From Gemmatimonadota bacterium (GTDB taxonomy: Bacteria > Gemmatimonadota > Gemmatimonadetes > Longimicrobiales > Gaopeijiaceae): a DNA stretch of 5,073 nucleotides. The DNA lies in NCBI GenBank assembly GCA_003567615.1, contig PWZC01000169.1, forward strand, positions 1 through 5,073. Reading direction: 5' to 3'. Made by a program: the position numbers and the translations under genes. How positions within the stretch are numbered: position 1 is the stretch's first letter; each line of letters starts with the position of its first letter. The notes below the pieces were generated by a model. That model was not told the origin of the DNA. It did not search any database and saw only the letters and a list, made by a program, of their open reading frames with translations. Positions 1-5,073 of the stretch are shown here, in pieces.

Positions 1-1307
1 GCACGAGACTCCACCGACGACTCCCATTGGAAGACCTCCCGGAGATCGGCGTCGAAGGCGGAATGCACCTCGCGGTAACGCTCCAGCGAAAGATGGGACA
101 GGGAGATCTCCTCCCGTTCCGAGAGAGCCACCAGTCGACCGATGGCCTCGTGACTCTCGCGGAAGGGAACACCCCTGCGGACCAGATAATCGGCCAGGTC
201 GGTGGCCAGAAGCTCCTCGGAGAGGAGTGCCTTCGCCCGTTCGGGACGCCACTCCAGGCCGCCCACCGTTCCGGCCACGGCGGGCAGGACCAGGACCAGT
301 TGGTCGAAGGTGTCGAAGAGGAGTCGCTTGTCTTCCTGGAGGTCCCGGTTGTATCCGGTGGGGAGCCCCTTCAGGAGGGTGAGAAGAGCGACGAGGTTAC
401 CCGTGAAGCGCCCCGACTTCCCGCGGATCAACTCTCCCACATCGGGATTCCGCTTCTGGGGCATGAGGGACGACCCGGTACTGAATCCATCCGGAACCCG
501 GACCAGCCCGAATTCCCTTGACGCGAAGAGGACCAGATCCTCGCCCAGGCGAGAGAGATGGGTCCCCACGAGAGAACCGGCGAAGAGGGCTTCCGCCATC
601 CAGTCCCGGTCACTCACCGCGTCCATGCTGTTCTCGGACACCCGCACGAATCCCAGGGCCTCCCTGAGGAACTCCCGATCCACCGGAAAGGGGCAGCCCG
701 CCAACGCTCCCGAGCCCAGTGGAAGGACGGCCGCGCTCTCCCCGGCGCGGACCATTCGCTCCCGGTCCCGGAGGATGGGCCAGAGGTGGGACAGGGCCCA
801 GTGGGCGGCCCGGACCGGCTGGCCCTGCTGCAGGTGGGTGTAGCCCGGGATGATGAGGTCCACCGACCGCTCAGCCAGCTCCAACAGGGCTCGGGCCAGC
901 CTCTCGAGTTCGGCGACGACGCCCTCCAGCGCCTCCATCCCCCAGAGCCGGACGTCGGTGGCCACCTGATCATTCCGGGACCGACCGGTATGAAGCTTCC
1001 CCGCCACGGCCCCCACCTCTTCACGGAGGAGCCGTTCCACCAGCGAATGGATGTCCTCGTCGGGGACAGGGTGGGCAAGACCTGCCGCGAGGCGACGTTG
1101 AACCGCATCCAGCCCCTGGACGAGGGCTTCTACCTCATCGGACGTCAGTACGCCGGCTCGACCGAGAGCCCGGGCCCAGGCGCGGCTCCCACGGATGTCC
1201 TGGGGCCAGAGCCTCAGATCCACATCCAGGGAGAGATTAAGGGGGACCATGGCCGGATCCATGCCTCCCTCGAAACGCCCTCCCCACAGCGCCTTGGAGC
1301 CGCTCAC
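1..1307 (-). CDS. argH: Argininosuccinate lyase, 3' end cut by window edge
   Basis: This enzyme cleaves argininosuccinate to arginine and fumarate, the last step of arginine synthesis, as a cytoplasmic homotetramer of the fumarase/aspartase superfamily. I translated the frame by hand: 435 codons are open with no stop. The three conserved active-site regions are present: TGRSRNDQ at residues 107-114, THLQ at 157-160, and the signature GSSLMPQKRNP at 278-288, whose serine pair includes the family's catalytic serine. The N-terminus (SGSKALWGGRF) and the TGYNRDLQEDK segment are also typical. Family members are about 460 residues, so roughly 24 C-terminal residues lie beyond position 1. The start is GTG at 1305-1307, which shares GTGA with the argD stop. 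The upstream Shine-Dalgarno is weak (GGTGG), so re-initiation after argD translation is likely. No key residue is missing. Confidence 0.97.
   Translation of the reverse strand, partial: MSGSKALWGGRFEGGMDPAMVPLNLSLDVDLRLWPQDIRGSRAWARALGRAGVLTSDEVEALVQGLDAVQRRLAAGLAHPVPDEDIHSLVERLLREEVGAVAGKLHTGRSRNDQVATDVRLWGMEALEGVVAELERLARALLELAERSVDLIIPGYTHLQQGQPVRAAHWALSHLWPILRDRERMVRAGESAAVLPLGSGALAGCPFPVDREFLREALGFVRVSENSMDAVSDRDWMAEALFAGSLVGTHLSRLGEDLVLFASREFGLVRVPDGFSTGSSLMPQKRNPDVGELIRGKSGRFTGNLVALLTLLKGLPTGYNRDLQEDKRLLFDTFDQLVLVLPAVAGTVGGLEWRPERAKALLSEELLATDLADYLVRRGVPFRESHEAIGRLVALSEREEISLSHLSLERYREVHSAFDADLREVFQWESSVESR
1304..1307 (-). other. argD stop / argH start overlap (GTGA)
   Basis: The four bases GTGA hold both the argH start GTG and the argD stop TGA. 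This arrangement typically couples translation by re-initiation, keeping the two enzymes in step. Confidence 0.9.
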
Positions 1308-2527
1308 GAGGCCACCGCCCGGGAGGTCTCCGTGGCCTGCAGGGCCCCTTCCAGGCGGTCCATGGCCTCGCCTATCTCGTCGTCCGACACGGTGAGAGGC
1401 GGAAGGAGGCGGATCACGTCCGGGCCGGCGCCCACCAGGAGAAGCCCCGCCTCCTGAGCCGCTTCGACCACAGGTGCGATGGGTGTGGAGAGGCGGACCC
1501 CACGCATGAGACCCCTCCCCCGGATCTCCAGGATGCGATCGGGGTGACGGAGCCGAATGCCCTCCAGATGCTCGGTGAGGAGGTCTCCCTTCCTCCGGAC
1601 CTCGGCCAGGAAGGCCGGTGTGGCGATCTCGGACAGGACCGCTCGAGCCACTGCCGCCACCAGGGGACCGCCCCCGAAGGTGGTGCCGTGGTCTCCGGGA
1701 TGCACCGAGGCCGCCACCTCCTCCGTCATGAGAACGGCGCCCATGGGAAGGCCGCCGGCCAGTGGCTTCGCCAGCGTCAGGATGTCGGGGCGCACGCCCG
1801 ACGGCTCGTGGGCCAGGAGGGTGCCGGTTCGGCCCAGGCCGCACTGGATCTCGTCGAGAATGAGGGCGACGCCGTGCCGGGTCGTCCACTGGCGAAAGCG
1901 CCGCAGCACCTCGTCGGGGAGTGGTCGCACCCCCCCCTCTCCCTGGATGGGCTCGGCGATGAGGGCGGCAATGGTAGACGGGTCCACCTTCTCCAGCGCA
2001 TCGGGATCCGCCGCGTCAATGAACACGGCGCCAGGCATGAGGGGCTCAAACGGCTCCCGGTAGCGGGGGCGATCCGTCACTGCCAGACTCCCGAAGAGAC
2101 GGCCGTGGAATGCACCCTTCAGCGCCACCACGCCGAACCGCTCGGGAGCGTCGCCGTCCCGCCGGGCCCAACGGCGAGCGAACTTGAGGGAGGCTTCCAC
2201 CGCCTCTCCGCCGGAGTTGCAGAAGAAGACGCGGTCGAGACCGCTGTGCTCCGCCAACTCCCGGGCCAGGGCCTCGGCAGGGTCGGTGCGGAAGAGGTTG
2301 GAGGTATGGATGAGACCGGACTCCGCCGCCTCGTCCAGGGCGCGACGCACGGCGGGGTGGCCGTGCCCCAGTGCCGTCACCGCGATGCCCGACGTGAAGT
2401 CCAGGAAACGGCGGCCTGTGTCATCGATCAACCAGGTCCCCTCGCCACGGACGAACAGGTGCGGCGTGGGAGCGTAGACACCCAGGAGGTGCGCCCGGGC
2501 CTGGTGCGTGGTGGTCAGTGTTGCCAT
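1304..2527 (-). CDS. argD: Acetylornithine aminotransferase (class III PLP)
   Basis: This is a PLP-dependent class III aminotransferase, 407 residues, close to the usual 400. In this context it converts N-acetylglutamate semialdehyde to N-acetylornithine using glutamate. Visible landmarks are the cofactor-phosphate loop NSGGEAVE at 104-111, GAFHG at 138-142, the cofactor-contacting aspartate in LDEIQCGLGRTG (D225), the Schiff-base lysine in LAKPLAGGLPMG (K254), and GTTFGGGP at 281-288. The frame stays open another 263 codons upstream, but that part overlaps argC and shows no family similarity. The start chosen is ATG at 2525-2527, with GAGGGG five bases upstream and the family-like beginning MATLTTTHQARAHLLGVY. 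It overlaps the end of argC by 13 bases and its stop overlaps the argH start. Ornithine, succinylornithine or other omega-aminotransferases share these motifs; the argC/argH neighbours decide the name. Confidence 0.95.
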   Translation of the reverse strand: MATLTTTHQARAHLLGVYAPTPHLFVRGEGTWLIDDTGRRFLDFTSGIAVTALGHGHPAVRRALDEAAESGLIHTSNLFRTDPAEALARELAEHSGLDRVFFCNSGGEAVEASLKFARRWARRDGDAPERFGVVALKGAFHGRLFGSLAVTDRPRYREPFEPLMPGAVFIDAADPDALEKVDPSTIAALIAEPIQGEGGVRPLPDEVLRRFRQWTTRHGVALILDEIQCGLGRTGTLLAHEPSGVRPDILTLAKPLAGGLPMGAVLMTEEVAASVHPGDHGTTFGGGPLVAAVARAVLSEIATPAFLAEVRRKGDLLTEHLEGIRLRHPDRILEIRGRGLMRGVRLSTPIAPVVEAAQEAGLLLVGAGPDVIRLLPPLTVSDDEIGEAMDRLEGALQATETSRAVAS

Positions 2528-3513
2528 CGGATCCCCTCGTTGAGCTCCCAGCCCATCATGGCGTTCATGTTCTGGACAGCCTGTCCGGCTGCCCCCTTCC
2601 CCAGATTGTCCAGTGCAGCTCCAACCGTCACCACCGGTGGATCGATCCCCTCCACCTCCTCGGCACCGAGAATCAGAAGGTCGGTCCGGAGGACCTGCCG
2701 AAGCTCGGGGAGTCCTTCCGGAAGCACCCGAACGGCGCTGCTGTTCTCGGGGTAACGCCCTCGCCAGCACTCGCGGATACCGCCCGCCGTGGTCCCGGGA
2801 TGGACCGGGACGGTGAGCGTCTCCAGGATCCCCCGTGGCAGCGGAAGGAGGTGGGGCTGGAAGATGAGGGGAAGTCCAGGTAGGAGGGCCCTCATCTCCT
2901 TCAGATGGCGGTGACGGTTCCCCCAGCCATACGCCCGGTAATTGTCCGCCACCTCGGCGAAGAGGAGGTCCTGCCGGGGCGTGCGGCCCGCCCCGGTGAC
3001 TCCCGACGAGGCGTGGATGCTCAGGGGGCGGGTGGGGTCGATCATCCCCGCCTCCGCCAGGGGCAGGAGGGAGAGGATGACCCCGGTGGGATAGCAGCCC
3101 GGGTTCGCCACCAGACGAGCCTCCGGCATCCGGTGGGACGCCAACTCGGCCATGCCGTAGACCGCATCCTGCTCGTTGCCCGAGCCGGGGCGGTGGTCGG
3201 CGGTCAGGTCGATGAGGCGTGGAGTCGCGTCCCCGAAGGCCTCCCGGAGGTCCGTGACCCAATGAGCCGCAACCCCGTGGGGGAGACAGAGAAAGATGGC
3301 GTCCACCTCGCCGCACGCCTCGAGGGAGGGCGGGGTGTAGGGGAGGCCGGGAACCGGGGAGGGTGTCCCGGCCAGGGACCGGGACGAGGCGAAGGCCACA
3401 CGGATGCGGGGATGACGGGCCAGGAGGCCCAGGACCTCCATCCCCGTGTATCCCCCTCCGCCCAGAACGCCGACCTTCACGCCACCAGGGATGGGATCTT
3501 TTGAAGTATTCAT
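2515..3513 (-). CDS. argC: N-acetyl-gamma-glutamyl-phosphate reductase
   Basis: This NADPH-dependent reductase turns N-acetylglutamyl phosphate into the semialdehyde that ArgD uses. Numbering from ATG 3513 (332 residues), it shows the Rossmann nucleotide loop GVLGGGGYTG at 15-24, the catalytic cysteine in NPGCYPTG (C140), the SSGVTGAGR loop at 169-177, HRH at 201-203 (the family's catalytic histidine region) and the C-terminal DNLGKGAAGQAVQNMN at 302-317. Length is near the family's 310-350. The start is uncertain. GTG at 3526-3528 adds five residues and has GGAG four bases upstream, but lies inside the ARG box. ATG at 3511-3513 has no Shine-Dalgarno but sits at the predicted transcription start. 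GTG at 3478-3480 would give the short N-terminus usual for the family. I prefer the ATG. The stop lies 13 bases inside argD. A LysW-dependent homologue (LysY) is less likely given argH and argR beside it. Confidence 0.95.
   Translation of the reverse strand: MNTSKDPIPGGVKVGVLGGGGYTGMEVLGLLARHPRIRVAFASSRSLAGTPSPVPGLPYTPPSLEACGEVDAIFLCLPHGVAAHWVTDLREAFGDATPRLIDLTADHRPGSGNEQDAVYGMAELASHRMPEARLVANPGCYPTGVILSLLPLAEAGMIDPTRPLSIHASSGVTGAGRTPRQDLLFAEVADNYRAYGWGNRHRHLKEMRALLPGLPLIFQPHLLPLPRGILETLTVPVHPGTTAGGIRECWRGRYPENSSAVRVLPEGLPELRQVLRTDLLILGAEEVEGIDPPVVTVGAALDNLGKGAAGQAVQNMNAMMGWELNEGIRWQH
2533..2538 (-). promoter_or_regulatory. Ribosome binding site of argD inside argC
   Basis: GAGGGG lies five bases before the argD ATG and within the last codons of argC. 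It selects this ATG as the argD start over the long open extension upstream. Confidence 0.75.
3502..3512 (-). promoter_or_regulatory. Possible second, degenerate ArgR half-site pair
   Basis: Directly after the main ARG box the minus strand reads TGAATACTTCA, two ArgR-like half-sites (TGAAT and the inverse of TGAAG) separated by one base instead of the usual four. ArgR hexamers normally bind two boxes side by side, so this may be the second contact. The compressed spacing makes it a weak candidate. It lies within the first codons of argC if ATG 3513 is used. Confidence 0.4.
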
Positions 3514-3529
3514 AGAATAATTATTCACA
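3512..3529 (-). promoter_or_regulatory. ARG box, predicted ArgR operator of argC
   Basis: Read on the minus strand, the 18-mer is TGTGAATAATTATTCTAT. Against the known E. coli ARG box consensus WNTGAATWWWWATTCANW it matches 15 of the 16 specified positions; the only mismatch is T for A at the end of the right arm. It is a near-perfect palindrome in otherwise strongly GC-rich sequence. It covers the predicted -10 element of the argC promoter, so bound repressor would block RNA polymerase. ArgR itself is encoded immediately upstream. Binding is inferred from sequence only. Confidence 0.85.
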
Positions 3530-3547
3530 CTTCTCCGCGTGGGTCAA
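3520..3547 (-). promoter_or_regulatory. Predicted sigma70-type promoter of argC-argD-argH
   Basis: The minus strand carries TTGACC at 3542-3547 (five of six matches to the -35 consensus TTGACA), a 16-base spacer, and AATAAT at 3520-3525 (five of six matches to TATAAT). The -35 element overlaps the argR stop codon TGA at 3544-3546. The -10 element lies inside the ARG box, the classic arrangement for ArgR repression. Counting seven bases beyond the -10 places the transcription start at 3513, which is the A of the argC ATG. The promoter is inferred from sequence only; spacing of 16 is slightly short of the optimum 17. Confidence 0.65.
3533..3536 (-). promoter_or_regulatory. Possible ribosome binding site for the upstream argC GTG
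   Basis: GGAG lies four bases before GTG 3526-3528, rather close for a good site. It would exist only on transcripts reading through from argR, because the predicted argC promoter starts transcription downstream of it. It is the main support for the longer 337-residue ArgC. Confidence 0.4.
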
Positions 3548-4020
3548 GGACTCCGGGTCCGGGTCCTACGTCCGGCCTCGACGATGGCCTCCACCCGACG
3601 AATCACCTCGTCCATCTCCTCCTCGCTCCGAAGCACCAGGAGGATGGTGTCGTCCCCGGCGATGCTCCCCAGAACCTCCGGCCACTCCTCCCAGTCGATC
3701 CCCAGAGCCACGGCCTGAGCTCCCCCTGTCATGGTCTTCACCACGAGCAGATTCCCGGCCCCCCGCGCCGACACGAACAGGGTGGGGAGGAGCTGCTCCA
3801 GAGGTGGGGTATTCTCCCACTCGTCGGGAAGGGTGTAGTAGGGCTGTCCGTCGGCGCCCTGGACCTTTACGAGGCGAAGCTCCCGAACATCCCGGGACAG
3901 GGTGGCCTGGGTCACCTCGATGTCGCGCTTCCCCAGGAACTCCCGGAGCTGCTCGTGGGATCCCACCCGCTCCTCGCGGACGATCTTCAGGATCGTGTCA
4001 TGTCGATCGCGCTTGCTCAT
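3544..4020 (-). CDS. argR: Arginine repressor ArgR/AhrC
   Basis: This arginine-responsive DNA-binding regulator works as a hexamer and binds ARG boxes when arginine is plentiful. It has 158 residues, the standard size. The N-terminal winged helix-turn-helix spans about 1-70, with the recognition-helix motif TQATLSRD at 37-44 followed by ELRLVKV; this is the Bacillus AhrC form rather than the enteric SQSTVSR form. A short linker leads to the C-terminal oligomerisation and arginine-binding domain (about 85-150), which carries GAQAVA at 100-105 and GSIAGDDT at 118-125, the core of the arginine pocket. The ATG at 4018-4020 has GGAG nine bases upstream and lies 19 bases after the prfC stop, so argR is probably co-transcribed with prfC. 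The likely target is the operator just past its own stop codon. Its own autoregulation cannot be judged, because any promoter before prfC is outside the window. Confidence 0.97.
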   Translation of the reverse strand: MSKRDRHDTILKIVREERVGSHEQLREFLGKRDIEVTQATLSRDVRELRLVKVQGADGQPYYTLPDEWENTPPLEQLLPTLFVSARGAGNLLVVKTMTGGAQAVALGIDWEEWPEVLGSIAGDDTILLVLRSEEEMDEVIRRVEAIVEAGRRTRTRSP

Positions 4021-4029
4021 GGGCTTCTT

Positions 4030-4033
4030 CTCC
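4030..4033 (-). promoter_or_regulatory. Ribosome binding site of argR
   Basis: GGAG lies nine bases before the argR ATG, within the 19-base gap after the prfC stop. It fixes the argR start and supports translation of argR from a prfC-argR transcript. Confidence 0.75.
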
Positions 4034-4039
4034 GGCCCG

Positions 4040-5073
4040 TCATTCCGGCGCCATCCGATGGAAAGTCAGCTTTCCGGCCTCCCGGGCCTCGGTGGACTGG
4101 CGCACCCACTCGCTCCGGAAGAGGAGAAGGGGCCGGTCGGCCCGATCCCGCACCACGGTGCAGTCGTAACCGGATGCCACGCGTCGGATCTCGGCCTCGG
4201 GACCTTCCACCCAGCGCGCGTCCCTGTAGGGGAGCGGCTCGAGGCGGGCGTCCACATTGTACTCGTTCTCCAGACGGTGCAGGAGCACGTCGAACTGGAG
4301 TTGGCCCACGGCGCCCACCACCGGCGCCGGCCCCGTGATCCCATCGGTGAAGAAGACCTGGACCGCCCCCTCCTCGGAAAGCTCCAGGAGCCCCTTGTCC
4401 AGGTGCTTGCGGCGGAGGGGGTCGGGCACCTGGACCCGGGCGAACCGCTCCGGAGAGAAGGCCGGGATCCCTTCGAAGCGGACCTGACCCGACTCCGAGA
4501 GGGTGTCACCGATGCGCAGGTTCCCGCGATCGTGGATTCCCACTACATCCCCGGGCCAGGCCGACTCCACCGCCTCCCGTTCCTGGGCGAAGAAGGTCTG
4601 GGGCCGAGCCATCCGCACAGGCTTGCCCGTCCGCATGTTCACGGCCGATTCCCCCGCCAGGAAGTGCCCGGAGCAGATGCGGACGAAGGCGATGCGGTCC
4701 CGATGCTTCGGATCCATGTTCGCCTGGATCTTGAAGACGAATCCGGAAAAATCGTCGTCCAGTGGATCGACTCGGCGCTCGTCCGCTTCCCGGGGCGTGG
4801 GGGACGGCGCGTACTGGAGGAATCGTCGCAGGAAGGGCTCGACCCCGAAGTTCGTGAGGGCGCTCCCGAAGAAGGTGGGCGCCACCCGCCCCTCCTGGAA
4901 CGCCACCGGGTCGAAGTGGGCGCCGGCGGCGTCCAGGAGCTCCACGTCCTCGGCCAACTGGTCCCGGGCCCGGGTACCCAGCAATTCTTCCAGTTCGGGG
5001 TCATCGAGGCCGGTCACATCGGTGGGCGGACGGCTGGCCCCGTGATCGCCTCCCTTCTCGAACAGGTGGAGGC
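4040..5073 (-). CDS. prfC: Peptide chain release factor 3, 5' end cut by window edge
   Basis: RF3 is a translational GTPase that removes RF1/RF2 from the ribosome after peptide release. The frame runs open to the right edge, giving 343 visible residues of a protein usually about 525-530 long; the missing part is most of the GTPase domain with its P-loop and switch regions. The visible fragment begins with LHLFEKGGDHGAS, near the end of the G domain. FFGSALTNFGVEPFL at fragment residues 67-81 precedes domain II, whose RF3-specific stretch FKIQANMDPKHRDRIAF lies at 113-129. IHDRGNLRIGDT follows at 179-190. The C-terminal domain holds LSEEGAVQVF at 231-240 and GAVGQLQFDVL at 253-263, and LTFH lies four residues before the end, as in E. 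coli RF3. These stretches separate RF3 from EF-G. A GTG at 5015-5017 is only an internal codon. argR follows after 19 bases. Confidence 0.96.
   Translation of the reverse strand, partial: LHLFEKGGDHGASRPPTDVTGLDDPELEELLGTRARDQLAEDVELLDAAGAHFDPVAFQEGRVAPTFFGSALTNFGVEPFLRRFLQYAPSPTPREADERRVDPLDDDFSGFVFKIQANMDPKHRDRIAFVRICSGHFLAGESAVNMRTGKPVRMARPQTFFAQEREAVESAWPGDVVGIHDRGNLRIGDTLSESGQVRFEGIPAFSPERFARVQVPDPLRRKHLDKGLLELSEEGAVQVFFTDGITGPAPVVGAVGQLQFDVLLHRLENEYNVDARLEPLPYRDARWVEGPEAEIRRVASGYDCTVVRDRADRPLLLFRSEWVRQSTEAREAGKLTFHRMAPE
4060..4075 (-). repeat. Short perfect inverted repeat near the end of prfC
   Basis: GGAAAG and CTTTCC form a perfect six-base stem with a four-base loop (CTGA on the transcribed strand), 18 bases before the prfC stop codon ends the gene's coding part. 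No T-run follows, so it is not an intrinsic terminator. It may be chance within coding sequence or a weak mRNA hairpin between prfC and argR. Confidence 0.5.

Noticed and set aside
558..1457. A 299-codon plus-strand open frame opposite argH and the end of argD
   Set aside because: Antisense shadow of argH, whose translation on the other strand is fully family-like.
1544..2755. A 403-codon open frame on the plus strand opposite argD and the end of argC
   Set aside because: It lies antisense to genes with intact catalytic motifs, has no recognisable domain, and is the kind of open frame expected by chance opposite GC-rich coding sequence.
2528..3316. A 263-codon upstream extension of the argD frame
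   Set aside because: It overlaps argC in another frame, reads as low-complexity Gly/Pro/Arg-rich sequence, and the ATG at 2527 has a good RBS and a family-like N-terminus.
2905..3504. A 199-codon plus-strand open frame opposite argC
   Set aside because: Composition and position mark it as an antisense shadow of argC.
3514..3519. TATTCT as an alternative -10 element for argC
   Set aside because: It would be 22 bases from TTGACC, too far, and matches the consensus less well than AATAAT at 16 bases.
3547..3567. Imperfect inverted repeat (AGGAC / GTCCT arms with CCGGGT repeated twice) at the end of argR, considered as an argR terminator
   Set aside because: The stem is only five uninterrupted pairs, there is no T-run after it on the transcribed strand, and it runs straight into the predicted -35 element; the repeat simply encodes RTRTRS.
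4060..4075. Inverted repeat near the prfC end, considered as a transcription terminator
   Set aside because: It lies inside the coding region and is followed by GC-rich sequence without a T-run.

Overview
The window is a GC-rich bacterial chromosomal segment whose genes all lie on the minus strand. In transcription order, from high to low coordinates, it holds the 3' two thirds of prfC (peptide chain release factor 3), argR (arginine repressor), argC, argD and nearly all of argH. Both ends cut through genes: prfC lacks its N-terminal GTPase region and argH lacks about the last 24 codons. There are no RNA genes, mobile elements, CRISPR arrays or phage features, and no gene-free stretch longer than about 30 bases.

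Layout: prfC (4040 to window end) is followed after 19 bases by argR (3544-4020), which has a clear Shine-Dalgarno site. A short AT-rich island at about 3499-3529 separates argR from argC. It contains an almost perfect ArgR operator (ARG box, 15 of 16 specified positions) lying over the -10 element of a sigma70-type promoter whose -35 element overlaps the argR stop codon. argC (2515-3513) overlaps argD (1304-2527) by 13 bases, and argD overlaps argH (1-1307) by four bases (GTGA), so argC-argD-argH looks like one translationally coupled transcript.

Pathway: ArgC reduces N-acetylglutamyl phosphate, ArgD transaminates the semialdehyde to N-acetylornithine, and ArgH releases arginine and fumarate from argininosuccinate. 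ArgR with bound arginine would shut the argC promoter by binding the operator. The genes for the intermediate steps (argJ or argA/argE, argB, argF, argG) are not in the window, so argH directly follows argD.

Organism: high GC, tight gene packing, an ArgR of the TQATLSRD type (as in Bacillus AhrC and many non-enterobacterial phyla) and the presence of RF3 suggest a high-GC, non-enteric bacterium. A Gemmatimonadota-like lineage is a guess only. The gene content is core metabolism, and I see no new defence or mobile system. The most interesting point is the argR-argC junction, where terminator-free spacing, promoter, operator and start codon are compressed into about 35 bases and the predicted transcription start falls on the A of the argC ATG, implying a possibly leaderless mRNA.
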